Origin: Breviolum minutum Mf 1.05b.01
Taxonomy: Eukaryota; Sar; Dinophyceae; Suessiales; Symbiodiniaceae
Direction: 5' to 3'
NCBI GenBank assembly: GCA_000507305.1
Contig: DF241130.1
Span: 24,256 to 88,255, forward strand
Length of the DNA: 64,000 nucleotides
Positions 11,301 through 22,258 of this stretch are shown one piece after another (position 1 is the stretch's first letter; each line of letters opens with the position of its first letter). The notes beneath the pieces are model-generated. The model made no database searches and was not told the origin of the DNA. It saw only the letters and a program-made list of their open reading frames with translations. The position numbers were made by a program, and so were the translations under genes.

Positions 11301-11447
11301 TGCTGGGCCGATGAAGATTATATTGGCCGAGTAAGCCGGGTGAGCCGTCGGGTTCATGGGATTCAAATGGGGATACAAACCATTCGAAAATGTTTGATCC
11401 ACTACAAGGATCAGTGGACAAAGGCGCTTGCTGAGGACCCCAGCTAG
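7611..11447 (+). CDS. TNP2/Plavaka-like (CACTA-type) transposase-related protein, multi-exon
   Basis: Exons: 7611-7739, 7976-8043, 8409-8504, 8602-9085, 9239-9371, 9460-9598, 9774-10126, 10253-10355, 10479-10649, 10991-11201 and 11293-11447 (TAG). From 8602 on, seven of eight introns are clean GT-AG and the last (11202-11292) is GC-AG; all preserve frame. Motifs in order: PYFLHGDEGRG, SLIAALVEDMNHLSEHGLEV, GDWPFLRSAF then CHLC, IKIDLAHTYAIAGFGKDDL, GLGKG, LRPKVHMFQHV, ADEDYIGRVSRVSRR. This order matches the layout of TNP2/Plavaka transposases: first Asp; a helix before the DFP-like loop; CxxC; DxxHxxxxGxxKDxL; a final Glu followed by a basic helix. I propose an RNase-H-fold DDE/D nuclease or a host gene derived from one. 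The N-terminus before 7611 is not found. It resembles a multi-copy dinoflagellate family. Confidence 0.75.
8044..8408 (+). repeat. Intron filled by (TTG)n microsatellite and a TTGGGATG minisatellite
   Basis: From 8070 to 8365 the plus strand is nearly pure TTG repeats, interrupted at 8206-8277 by about nine tandem TTGGGATG units. Repeat frames are open on both strands, but they are low-complexity artefacts. The tract lies in a putative GC-AG intron of the transposase-like gene. Confidence 0.9.
8602..9085 (+). CDS. Largest exon of the transposase-like gene
   Basis: Opens with GIYDDKIADMAKRS, then NLFSFIHQKNKTLEV, WPVLYFSDWVKTTF, GYFLLGGYKI and PYFLHGDEGRGQCKRP. The Asp in HGDEGRG is the candidate first catalytic acid. 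It ends in phase 2 at a GT donor and restores a Lys codon with the exon starting at 9239. Confidence 0.8.
9774..10126 (+). CDS. Transposase-like gene, second-Asp exon
   Basis: Encodes DWCDLSCNGSIRSWEC, then IKIDLAHTYAIAGFGKDDLA, and ends DYTELKITS. The DLAH...GKDDL stretch corresponds to the DxxH...KD motif of Plavaka/TNP2 proteins. The junction to 10253 (ITS|LKCFPRGLGKG) is a frame-keeping GT-AG intron. Confidence 0.8.
10991..11447 (+). CDS. Transposase-like gene, 3' exons with RPKVHM and DEDYIGR motifs
   Basis: Exon 10991-11201 gives EAYGACSQLAASKKWALWYL and RPKVHMFQHV; exon 11293-11447 gives MCWADEDYIGRVSRVSRRVH and ends AEDPS and TAG. The intron between them (11202-11292) fits GC-AG. The acidic DED followed by a basic helix is the candidate third catalytic residue. 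The upstream intron (10650-10990) carries an inverted repeat: AACCCTGGTT near 10675 against AACCAGGGTTTT near 10732. Confidence 0.7.
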
Positions 11448-11919
11448 CCAAGGATAGTTCTTGGCCAGGACGTTCGTGAGGAATGCGTGCTTGTGGCAAG
11501 GAAAATGGAAGGGGTGGGAAAAGGGATATGGTGCTGACCATCCATTCACGGATCTTGATAGGTCAATTTTTCAAAACGAACATTCTTTTTCCAAACGAGC
11601 GTTCTTTCTGAAACCGATCAGTTTTGCTCACGTACAGTTTTTTTTGTACTTTCGAAGGCCTAGGTATATATATAATAGAATATATATATATAATAGAATA
11701 TATCATATCATTTCAGTTTTCGCAAAAAAGAACATCGAAACTAACTGAGTCTTCAGCCACCAAATCCATCCCAAGTGGCTTTGATCCACTGTTTGCCAGG
11801 TGTTGGGCACGAGTCCCCATGTGAGAGGTGGGGCATTGGTCCGGTTGATTCGTTGATTTTGTTGTTGGGGCGATGATGAATAGAGAGGAAGTTCCCTAAA
11901 TATCTCCATGTTTTGGTAT

Positions 11920-12030
11920 ATGGGTGTTTCCAAAAATAGGAGATATCCCCAAAGTGGATGGTGAAAATCATGGAAAACCCTATTTTTTAATGGATGATTT
12001 GGGGGTACCCCAATTTTTGGAAACATCCAT
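11920..12030. repeat. Family B inverted-repeat element
   Basis: Ends TGGGTGTTTCCAAAAATAGG and TTTTTGGAAACATCCAT; the centre is ATGGAAAACCCTATTTTTTA. Confidence 0.9.
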
Positions 12031-13263
12031 GTTTTTCTATATGTCACCTACCTATGAACCCAAAGATGTCAGCCTGAAGTTTATAGGTTGGTTTTATGCC
12101 GTTTATGGATCCATGGGACTGGTACATGTTGCCTACATTTTAGTTGATTTTTTTAAATGGAAAATCTAGGTAAATATACCAGGCATGAATGCATCCTATG
12201 GGGTTGGCAAAAAATTGAAAAGAAGAATCCATCCAAAATTAAATGGGACCTTACCAACGATCCCCTAAGTAAGTTCCTAGAGCTGTTAGATACTCAGGTG
12301 GTTGGGGTCCGTTGAGGAACGGTCTTGTTGGAGATTTCTTGGAAGGAAGGAATCAAAACTTAACAACTCTTGGTGCTTGGGGCAGGCTTTGGCCAAGTTC
12401 TCATTTTTTTGTGGTGTTTGTTTTCTTTTTTTAACATCCCCAAGCTATGTGATGTTTAAGGGGAACGGGACGTATACAAAAAACCTGTTGGCAATTGGTT
12501 TCAAGCTAGTGTGATACTACAGAGTCAGAGTAGTTATCACATGCCATTGACTTGTTTGCTTTGAAGGGTTGTAATATTCATTGTTTGGGGGTTGGTTTCA
12601 TGTAATATAATGTTGCCTGTGAACCAGATAGCAACTATCAAAAACACCTACTGAACTTATGAAATGGCTCAACAAAACCCTGTGAAAAGAATGGCACAAA
12701 AGAATGCAACCAGATAAGCCAATTGTTCCTCATAATTGGCTTTCCAAATCCCGGTCCCCCGAAACCCAAACCATTAGTTCCGAACCTCTCATGTACCAAC
12801 CCATTATGTTCCAACCAGTGTCTATACATGAAAGGATGGGTGTGATTTGCTTTTATAACTTGTTTTACAAGCCTCTCAAGGTGCAAGGTGGGCCCAAAAA
12901 ACCAACGATGGGTAGGGTAGGGTTATAACTCCTCACTTTTAAGGGGTTATACTATGGCTCGTCGACGTATGTACCACCCCGTAACTGTACTCCCCTGCCA
13001 GAAATAGCCGGCCTTAGGATCAGGGCTTATTAGCTATTGGTATTCCCTGAATTTGGCCTTATTTTTGTACCACCTCCAAATTCTGAGATTAAAGAAAGGA
13101 TTAGGAAAAGATATGAAAGGAAAAGAATTAAGATAGAAAATGTTCACCTTTATTTCTGGGGGGAGGTACGTCAAGGAAGGGGTACGTTGACGATCGCCAT
13201 GACTATGACCCCAGTTATATGATGCCATGTATACGGGCCCCATAACCTCAGTTACAACTGCTA

Positions 13264-13503
13264 CTTGGATGTCCCGTGACGGAAGTTAGGATCAAAGGCG
13301 ATCGGATCAGTGGGTTTTTTTCACCTCAATATACGAAGCATTTATAAGTAATTAGGTGAAATAACCCATTGATCCTAACTATCAGTTGGTAAGTTTTAGA
13401 AACTCCCATTTAAAAGCCATTTGAGCCATTTGGAAAGGGAACAAGCCTACTTAGAGGACGAAAACTAACCCATGGTTATTAACCACGTATCCGTCCGTCC
13501 TGG
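13264..13503. repeat. Family G element
   Basis: TTGGATGTCCCGTGACGGAA, then TTAGGATCAAAGG, AATAACCCATTGATCCTAAC and a GGTTATTAACCAC right part. Nearly collinear with the copy at 29646-29902. Confidence 0.7.
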
Positions 13504-13612
13504 GAGCGCAGGTCGTGGATCCAGGCGTACTGCTGAGACAGATTTGTTGACGGAGGTTCATCCCGGGAGCTCCAAGGATTGGGGGCGGAACGGGCCGTTG
13601 TTCATACACTTA

Positions 13613-13717
13613 CTAGCTGTTGGTTTCAATTTTTTTTAATGTTCACCCCTTCCTGGGGAAGATGAACCCATCTTGACGAGCATATTTCTCAGATGGGTTG
13701 GTGAAACCACCAACCAG
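13613..13717. repeat. Family A inverted-repeat element
   Basis: Begins CTAGCTGTTGGTTTCAA and ends GAAACCACCAACCAG. Core contains TTCACCCCTTCCTGGGGAAG. Confidence 0.75.
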
Positions 13718-14601
13718 ACTTAGTAATGAGTAGGTTGTAAGTAGGTTGTAAATCCTGTACATTGGCGAAAAAAACCAACTTACTAACTACAAACTAGTTA
13801 CTCACTTCCATGGACATCCTGACATCCTAGTAATCTACCAAATTTTGTTGACTGCTCATTGTTCAGCTCTTCTTGAAATGTGTTGTGAAACAATGCGATT
13901 CTTCGAGTCTTTAATTTTTGAATCTTGAGACTCAATCGTCATTAACACTTTTCCATGAGAGGTGCCATATCTTAAATACTAACAAATGCACATCATTGCA
14001 ATATAAACCCACATGATCCAACATGTGATGTCGCGTGTATATTGCGAATGTCTCAAACATAAGGGTCGCCCCATTTCATAATTTCATCCTCCATTTCAAA
14101 GTGCGTTAGTTGAACAAGTCTCCGGATGAATTTGATTAGGACCATCACGCAGGACGTCACGAGCTAAAATGGAATTTGCACTAGGGAGATTTCTGAAGTT
14201 GCTCGAAGGTTTTCCAGGCCAGGATGGTGAATTGCGAGAATTTAACCAAGTTGCACATAGCTGGAACCCCCTTGATGACCCTGATTCTGGTTGGAACAGA
14301 CCTTATCAAAATTACTGTGAAGGGGCGAAAATAAGCACAACATAGGACATTGGTTTCCAAATAATGCATGTCAAGCATTTCTACACTTTCTATGGTCGAC
14401 CCCCTACTGATGTTTTGTATTTTTGTTGTAGGCCTAGTCTTCCAAATACCGGCTCCTAAGGTCTTTTGGGTAGGGTTTTTGGGGTCCAAATACCTCCTCG
14501 CAAGGTGTTTGGAAGCCTAGGGTAGTAAAATATGCTGGGTAAAACGTCCCTGCAAAACACAATGAGTGTTTTTGGTTCCCTTAATAAGTGGTATATAAGT
14601 G

Positions 14602-14699
14602 CTGGGTGGTGGTTTCAAATATGTTTTATTTTCACCCCTATTTGGGGAAGATTTCCAATTTGACTAATATTTTTCAATTGGGTTGAAACCACCAACTAG
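14602..14699. repeat. Family A inverted-repeat element
   Basis: CTGGGTGGTGGTTTCAAA to TTGAAACCACCAACTAG, with the core TTTTCACCCCTATTTGGGGA. Confidence 0.9.
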
Positions 14700-15353
14700 T
14701 ATATATATATATATATAATCACCTACCACCTATTAAGGGAACCAAAAACAACCATTGAAAATCACAAGGAACCCATCCTTTCACTGTTTTCCCACCATGC
14801 CTGCCGATGCTTGACCAAAAAAAGGTCCCGGACACGGAGCAGTGTCGAAAGGAGAACCTTCCAAATGTCTCTTGGCGAACTTGGCAGAAATCTCTTGTGG
14901 GGGGAAAAGGACATTTTCCCATTACGGATTTCCATGGGAAAATGGCTTCACATTTACCTATATTAACGTGAATGGTTGATTGGGGGGTTCTCTTCAAATC
15001 AACCATTCATGTAGGTAAACAGCCATTTTTAAATGGATGTTTGGTGAAACAACCCTGATTCAACCATAAAAATCAACCATGTATGTAGGTAAATATATCA
15101 TACATTAAGTCTGAGATTAAGTGTTTGGGATCCTTGCTGGGATTTTTTTGTTGTTAGATATATGTGAACGTTTCTTTTTGCATGTTTGAGGGGGATCAAA
15201 CAAGCAGCAGATGCATGTTAATTTTGAGGATTTCCTCTTGATAGTGCATTGTTTGGTTTGGTATCATGTGATGTCCCCTGGTTTTTGAAGAGAACCCTCC
15301 CCCAATGCCACACACACTCTAGGAAATAAGGCCCTATTAAGAGACAATGGTGG

Positions 15354-15451
15354 TTACCCTCCAGGGAACTAACATATCCCCAACAAAATGGCATTTTGAA
15401 AATGATTTTCCTTTTCCCCAGGTGGGATATGTTAATCCCCTGGAGGGTAAT
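15354..15451. repeat. Single-copy hairpin element
   Basis: TTACCCTCCAGGGAACTAAC against TTAATCCCCTGGAGGGTAA; probably a distant member of family D. Confidence 0.85.
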
Positions 15452-15583
15452 ATTCCCCTTAGCCTTAGATTCTTGGCCTGCAGTTGGGGGGTTATTGAAA
15501 AACAGCTGAGGTTGTGGGTTTTTTTTTGCACCAAAACTGGTGATCAAACTGGTGCTTTCCCCAAACAGTTCGTTGAACTGAAC

Positions 15584-15686
15584 TGGGTGTTTCCAAAAAT
15601 AGGGGTACCCCAAATGGATGGTTTATAATGGAAAACCCTATCAAAATGGATGATTTGGGGGTACCATTATTTTCGGAAACATCCAA
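15584..15686. repeat. Family B inverted-repeat element
   Basis: TGGGTGTTTCCAAAAATAGG to ATTTTCGGAAACATCCAA. Confidence 0.95.
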
Positions 15687-15794
15687 CTGAACATCTCCAA
15701 AACTGAAATTGATTAGAACATTCTAACATTTAATGTTTCTCATACCCTTATCCAAATCATTCTTGGTGGTGATACCCAAAAAACTACTTCAAAT

Positions 15795-15904
<110 letters not shown>

Positions 15905-16019
15905 TAACCTCATTCACCTCATTCACCTCACCACCCTGTGGATTCATGGATTCACCTCTAGTTTTCCCTCCGACACCTCCTGCACTTGTTGTGTACTCAA
16001 CCACTGCAGTCCTACCCGG

Positions 16020-16125
16020 ACTAAGACTGCGGAGCATGAATTGGAGTTCTTGGTGCCCAATGCAACCTCCTATGCCAGTGGAGAGGTGGACCGGAGTCTC
16101 GAAGTCGTTGGTGTCAGTGTCGTTC
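16020..16125 (+). CDS. Candidate MATH-domain exon of the USP7-like gene
   Basis: The frame reads TAEHELEFLVPNATSYASG and continues EVDRSLEVVGVS. The pattern of a strand, an N-x-S turn, a Ser-rich loop and V-x-V-G resembles the start of a MATH/TRAF domain (FxVxNxS...VxSxxxxVGG). It lies just after a long ATC repeat. Borders are uncertain. Confidence 0.35.
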
Positions 16126-16609
16126 AATTTTTTTCTTTCGAAGGGGGGTCGACATAAAACATACATTTCCCTACCGGTTTTTAATAACGGTAGTAGTTTT
16201 TAGTAATAATTACCTTTTGGTGGGCCCAAAAGTCATGAGTTATAAGTGGAGTTTTTTTTTATGGGGCCCCTACAACTAGGGTGAAATTTCACCGCAGTTA
16301 TCCAATTATTTTTGGCATATGTTCACTCGAATGTCTGAACCTGTGTGATTAGTCTTCCGAAGTAAAAGCCGATTCAATTTCGCTACAATATCACACTTCC
16401 ACAGTGAGATCCAGCAAAGGTTCGGAACTTTCCAAAGGCAATTCATACTTCAGATTGTCCATACCATTGTAGTTTTGTCATTTGCATGTTGGATATTCTG
16501 GTTTGTCCATTTTGTTTGCGCCTTATTGGTTAGGACGCAATGCCGCCTGTGCCTGCCGTGAAGGCAGCCAACTTGGTGCCTGAATGTTGATCATGGATTG
16601 TTCTCCCTT

Positions 16610-16663
16610 TGGGATGATCAACCCGCCAAGATTGCCCAGTTGGAACTGTGCGTGATCGTCATG
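16610..16663 (+). CDS. Candidate MATH-domain exon, AQxxL strand
   Basis: Reads WDDQPAKIAQLELCVI before a GT donor. It resembles the MATH strand AxFxLxVVN. Read through without splicing, the same frame continues into an acidic tail (EEVPVEEAEPEKED) and TAA at 16726, so it could instead be the 3' end of another small gene. The surrounding GC-richer island (16530-17015) holds other open frames I cannot assign. Confidence 0.3.
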
Positions 16664-18143
16664 ACTATCGATGAGATTTTTGAGGAAGTTCCTGTAGAGG
16701 AAGCTGAACCTGAAAAGGAGGACTAAGCCGCCCGTTAAACGGCCGCCTGTGCCCATACGTTGGTCCATCCACTCCTTGGGCAGCTACGCTCAGATCCACC
16801 ATTACAAACTCAACTCACGTCAGCGGCGCTGGTGGCGGCGGGGGCCCCGCCGTACCACCAAGCAGCTCATGCAGGCATGAGGATGGCCGGGGCACATACC
16901 ATCTTGTTGGATAAGGCCAAGAATGGAAATTACGAGGTGTCACGAGGATGTGCTACTTCGTCCGCCACCACGGACGGGCAGCATGGCTTTTGCGCTACGT
17001 TGCCACCTACATGAAGGCTAGCAGCTCTTCATTTATAACTGGTAGGGGGCCTCATTGTAGGAATTTGACGAATTTCTCCCCCGTTTGTGTTTTTTCCAAT
17101 AAAAGATAAACACAGTATTGGGTTGGTGAAGTTGACTTGAAGCTGAAAGTGCTCCGCCTGTGGATTTACTTTATTCTTTTGTGGAAATTTTCTTCAGGGA
17201 TTTCACAACAACAAATTGTGCAGGATCGTGATTTGGCAGAAACTAGACATCACTAGGTGGTGACTTTCAAAGATTTCTAGTTATAGGCCCCGTGTCATGG
17301 CTGGGCATTTGGCTTGGAACCTTTTCCAATTTTCCATGACTTTGGGCTACATCACTAGGAATAGTCCAAAAGAAAGTGTTCCGTGTGAATTGTGGCAATT
17401 TTGCTTTGGAAAACTGTTCGAAGGTAGGGCCGCTAGCTGGTGCTTGGAAGGGAGCTAAGGAGCTGAGGGTATCTAAACTGGAGCTAAGGAGCTCCCCTCA
17501 AGTTTCTAAGCAAACCTTGGAGAGATTTTACCATTTAGGATACATTTCTGGCGTGCGCTCTTTAAAACATCTAGACATGTGTGTATTATTTTCATGCCTG
17601 GTGGATGGGGCACTTCTCATCAAATCAATCTCTGTCAAGGCAGACCTGCCTATATACACATCACAGGAATAAAAGATCCAAAGGTTTAAAACATCACTAT
17701 ATCACTTGTAGGTTGGAAACAAATGATGGTAATCTACCTGTTGTGTGTGATGTTTAAGAGGGTATATTTATTGCAGACCCCCTGTGATTAGTTCTCATTT
17801 ACCCATCACTTCTAATCCAGTTGGGAAAAACCAGTTGTTGAACATTCCAACGAAAGAAACATCTTGACACTGAAGGCTTCTTAAACAAAGGGGGGTGTTT
17901 CAGGGGGGTGGGGTTCTTGGGGACGGGAACCTGAAGGAATCATAAAAAAAACCCTATGGGAAAGAAAATTGATCGGGATCCACCCCCTTGTTGGACACCC
18001 CTCCTGAAAGAATCCCATAATTCCAATAATAGTAATTTCCTATCCCTTATTTTTACCGCACTTCAACCAGTTTCTTTCATATCTACACTAGACCAGGTAG
18101 AATGCATTTCGATGAGTTTTGGATTTTTTGTTTACCCTCAAAA

Positions 18144-18247
18144 CTGGGTGGTGGTTTCCAATATTTTTTATTTTTACCGCTACCTGGGGAGATGATCGAA
18201 GTTAATTCATATTTTCAAATGGGTTGAAACTTGAAACCACCAACTAA
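18144..18247. repeat. Family A inverted-repeat element
   Basis: CTGGGTGGTGGTTTCCAATA to TTGAAACCACCAACTAA; the right arm has a small TTGAAAC duplication. Confidence 0.85.
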
Positions 18248-18607
18248 GTAAAGATTTGTTTTATATCCATGTCCCTTGGCCTTTGGAATCCACTTGAGCA
18301 ATGAAAATACCTGGTTGTTTCAAATGGTGCAACGAAAATCTCTAGCAATTTCGATTTCACCCCCCTCCAGTCTTGATAGTTAACCTGGGATGTTTGTAGA
18401 GTTGAACCCGCAAATCTTGGGATAATTTTTTTCCCCCACTTCGAGCTGGCGGAGATTTTTTTTTGGAAGCTGGGCAAAAAAATGCACAAATTTCTTCCAA
18501 ACCTCCCCTTACCTGAAGAGGTCCACTCCCTGGGACGAAGGGTACATTCTACCTACAAATGTTACCATAAAATCAACCATTCATGTAGGTAAATATATCA
18601 TACATTA

Positions 18608-18715
18608 AGATTTAACAGCAAAAGCCCCTGAAAAACGTGGTTGGGTGCGACGATCTGGCTTCTTATTGGGTCCGGAAGGTAATTTTTCAGGGTTTTTGCT
18701 GTTAAACTTCAGGGA
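18608..18715. repeat. Family D hairpin element
   Basis: TTTAACAGCAAAAGCCCCTG against TTTTTGCTGTTAAACTTC. Confidence 0.85.
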
Positions 18716-19040
18716 GGTATCAACCATTCAATATAAAGGTCCCATGAATTGGATGGGCATGGAAGTTCCGTGGGGAAGTTGATTGGAAGTTGATTCATCA
18801 ACCAAACCATGGAAGTCAATCACCATTAAAAAAAATGGTGGTTCCTTTGGAAGATGACAAACCCCTACTAAAATAATGGTGGTTCGGAAACCAACCCATA
18901 AAAAAATGGGTAGGTAATACACACCATACATTCAGTGTTGTTTCGCAGCTGTGAAAATGCTCGCCAGAAAATCCGATCTCCTCCATTGGTGGTGAGAGAT
19001 TTCAGATTTAGGCGCGACTTTTGGCGGTGGTTTCATTCAG

Positions 19041-19174
19041 ACAAGGTGGGCCCCTATCAGTTATAAATGGGGTTATAACCCCTATAAATGGCCTTACAAA
19101 TGGGTAACCGAAGTTATAACCCTACTTATAGGAGTTATAACCCCATTTATAACTGGTAGGGGCCCACCTTGTAG
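19041..19174. repeat. Family E inverted-repeat element, complete copy
   Basis: ACAAGGTGGGCCCCTATCAG against TGGTAGGGGCCCACCTTGT; the centre alternates GTTATAACCCC and ATTTATAAC. Confidence 0.95.
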
Positions 19175-19622
19175 GGGGTTTGATGGTAGATGGTACCAAA
19201 CATGTCAGGTACCTAGAATGGAGGTCCTCACCCAAAAAAAGCTGTATGTAAGGCGATTGTAAGGCGTATGCAAGGGAAAACCCACCCCCTTAAATAGCCT
19301 TAGTAAGGTTTAGTACCTCCATTTTTGGTATCCTAGATTCTTGGCGAGAGATGGTACCAAACAAGTTGGTAGAATCTGAATGAAACTTTGAAACACATTA
19401 ATGAACAAATTGGAAGATTGAAACCACTTGATAGATGTGTATACTGTATACAAGTCGATTTTTGTAAATATATATTACATATATTACATATATGGTAAAT
19501 AAAAGAATGGCAAAATCTGTCAGGAAACACCATTTTTTTACTTCAGATTGTTTTGTGGGTGTGTTTTGGAATGCTTCAAAAAAGGCCGGGTAGGTTCATC
19601 TCCTTGGTTGTTTTATTTGCTG

Positions 19623-19722
19623 CCCTAAGGATCATTGGACCCTCAAAACTGCCTATTTTGAGGACCCTAACCCTGCTATAGAGGTTCAAACCCTTCCATT
19701 GGAGGGTCCAAGATCCTTAGGG
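19623..19722. repeat. Family F inverted-repeat element
   Basis: CCCTAAGGATCATTGGACCC against GGGTCCAAGATCCTTAGGG. Confidence 0.9.
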
Positions 19723-20292
19723 TGACATCTATTTTTGGTGGGGTTGTCATTCCTCGCTGATTATTTGGGAAAGATTGGAAACCTAGGTGGAAACGTGCAT
19801 CTTATTTTTCAACTGGGCGGGGTTGCTTCTCGTATTAGTGTTGGTGAAAAGGATGTTATTCACAAACGGAGTTTGCCACTGAAGGTTAAAGAAGATATGG
19901 CTTTGAGGGTAGCGTTAGGCATCAAAATATTTTTTGGATTGTCTTGGGACATGTTTTTTCTGGTGGTGTTCGAGGCGTTTGTTTCGCTGATTTTTACCAT
20001 GACTCTTTGGCAAATGATCAAATTTGGTGTGCATGTTTAAAAGAAAAAAGTGGTTCAACCACCACCTAGCCATTGTTCCTCATCCACCATTGTCCCTGAA
20101 TAGGACCATCCTAAACCCACATTTCTGTCATGCGGTTCCCGCTGGTCGGGAATTCTCACCCGATGGTCCTTGAATTTGTTTGTCCATTTTTTGGGAAACG
20201 ATTTGACACATCTCCCAATCCCGACCCCACTCAATGGGACTGGTATATAGTTACCCACTAATTTACAACCAAAAAAACAAAATTCACCGAAT

Positions 20293-20395
20293 TCATTTAG
20301 GTAAATATACCATATATATATACCATAAATATACCGTATATATATATACCATATATATATACCATAAATATATGGTATATATACCATTAACATCG
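20293..20395. repeat. AT-rich palindromic tandem (TATACCATA units)
   Basis: Tandem ATATATACCATAAATATACC-like units. Its left flank GGACTGGTATA (20237) suggests an expanded family C element. Confidence 0.8.
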
Positions 20396-20578
20396 AGTGT
20401 CGTCTCCCCCCCAGACAGCCATAAAAATTCACGAAACCCAAGCCCAAACCACCTGCAGGATACTGGTGTTTCCTGCTGGAACCTCCAGTGCCGGCGGATC
20501 TTCCGTTGGTGGAGCCTAGAACTTGTCACAGCCATGGGAACGACTCACCATCTTTCCCTGGTAAATACCCACCGCTAT

Positions 20579-20676
20579 CTAGGTGGTGGTTTCAAACATT
20601 TTTTATTTTCACCCCTACTTGGGGAAGTGATTCAATTTGACTAATATTTTTCAAATGGGTTGAAACCACCAACTAG
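20579..20676. repeat. Family A element, near-consensus copy
   Basis: CTAGGTGGTGGTTTCAAACA to TTGAAACCACCAACTAG; 98 bp, CTAG at both ends. Confidence 0.95.
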
Positions 20677-21113
20677 TTATGATTGATGATCCAGTCAGTT
20701 ATGATACCTGGCAATTCTATTGGTGACCTGTTTGGGATGGTGAAAAATACGTGACCATTGGTGACCTCCAATGGTCATGGATCAAAAGGTCACGAATTGA
20801 AGTCACCTTGGCAACAAGAATCTCTCATGCAGCACTGAGCCAAAGGGTTCAGGTACACCATTAAGGAACGATTTCATATACTGGGCACATCTTAGATTAG
20901 TGGGATTTCGCATGTAACACACTAAGAGTGTAAGTTTTAGCAGGGTACCTAAGGGTTGCCATGTATACCTTAAAGTCTTTACTACTTCATTGGGTTTCCG
21001 TAAAGCTGGCAATCTCCAACCTCATTCGCTTCGCTTGAACCCGGATCTATTCCCGGAAAGGCCTGGGGCCTCAATTTTTGCATGTTTACTAACTGAATGG
21101 ATGAATCTGATAA

Positions 21114-21225
21114 CTAGGTGGTGGTTTCCAATATTTTTGGAAATTTTCACCCCGAAAATTGGGGAAGATGAACCCATTTTGACGAGCATATTTTTTCAAA
21201 ACGGGTTGGTTCAACCACGAACTAG
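21114..21225. repeat. Family A element, GACGAGCAT subfamily
   Basis: CTAGGTGGTGGTTTCCAATA to GGTTCAACCACGAACTAG; the core has TTTTGACGAGCATATTTT. Confidence 0.9.
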
Positions 21226-21985
21226 ATAATCTATGTGGGGAATCCTTAACGTCCTTTCAAATCATGGGATTCAGCAACAAGATTTAGTAAGTTCTTAACT
21301 TGTTTCCAACCGCTTGTCAACTACTGGAGTTGTGCTTTGATGTGCTTTGTTGGTAATTCTGGCAATAGAGTTTCAATCCAACCAATTCCAAACATATGTT
21401 GGCGTTCCAATCCAGCAAAAGCCCACACAAACACCCCCTAAAGCCCAATGATTTGGTTAAACATGCCACAAAATCAAAAAACATCCTCGGAGAATGCTAA
21501 GCAGATTGTTTATGGTTCTCTTCATGCCACCAGTTGATGTGCGGACCAGTGGTTTGTAACTGCACTGTGTGATGAACTAGCTTGAGATCAACTTGTTTTG
21601 CGACCCTTTTCCAAGCTTACTTGGTTTGGATAATCTGTTGTGCAAATTTGGTCCATCCTTTTGAACATAACTGGTAACTGGGTCCAATCTTGAAAGTTGG
21701 GGCTCTTTTGGCGGCTTTATCGGATGAAAAGGTAAATGTTGATGCAGAAACCATGGAAACCACCTGCACAAGTGTCTTTTGGAGAATTCCTTGAAAACAC
21801 CCCATTCTATGCGAGTGTCGAATTCCGTGGGATCCCTTCCTCTCATGGTAGACGAAGGCCTCAAAAAGACATTTCACCAGATGGGAGCACCGAACTGACC
21901 GAACTCCATGGCTTATAAATATGGGTGATCCTAACCACTGAGACAAGTCCTGGGAGCCCATCCTCCAAGTATGCATCACTTGGTG

Positions 21986-22210
21986 CTTGGATGTCCCGTT
22001 GGAAGTGCTGGTAAAAGGTTAGGATCAATGGGGTTTTTCACCACATTTATAAATTATAAATAGCCGAAATAACCCAACTATAGATGGTATATTGAGGTAT
22101 ATTGGGGTTATCCTAATATATATTGGGGTATTTATTGGTGATATATTCATGATATCATCCCCAAAATAACCCAACCATTGACATCCTAACTTCCGTCCCC
22201 AAAAACATCA
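21986..22210. repeat. Family G element with inverted ends
   Basis: TTGGATGTCCCGTTGGAAGT at the left; CATCCTAACTTCCGTCCCC at the right. It ends 15 bp before the MATH exon at 22225. Confidence 0.8.
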
Positions 22211-22224
22211 AACACCCCCTTGAG

Positions 22225-22258
22225 GTCAGTGCTTTTGTTGAGGCAGATCCACCCGAAG
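22225..22258 (+). CDS. USP7: USP7-like exon: end of the MATH domain
   Basis: Encodes VSAFVEADPPEG after an AG acceptor. It corresponds to the last MATH strand (FxVxVxAxxPxG) that directly precedes the catalytic domain in USP7. The join to 31754 needs a one-base shift from GT-AG. Confidence 0.7.

Noticed and set aside
11399..11410. CACTACAAG as a possible CACTA terminal repeat
   Set aside because: It lies inside the last coding exon of the transposase-like gene (HYKD) and has no inverted partner.
16760..17014. GC-rich island with open frames, one reading MCYFVRHHGRAAWLLRY
   Set aside because: No recognised family and no consistent frame or splice context. It may hold an exon, but I cannot support one.
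19735..20040. 101-residue plus frame with hydrophobic stretches
   Set aside because: No start codon context, no homologue recognised and no neighbouring exons; lies between repeat elements.
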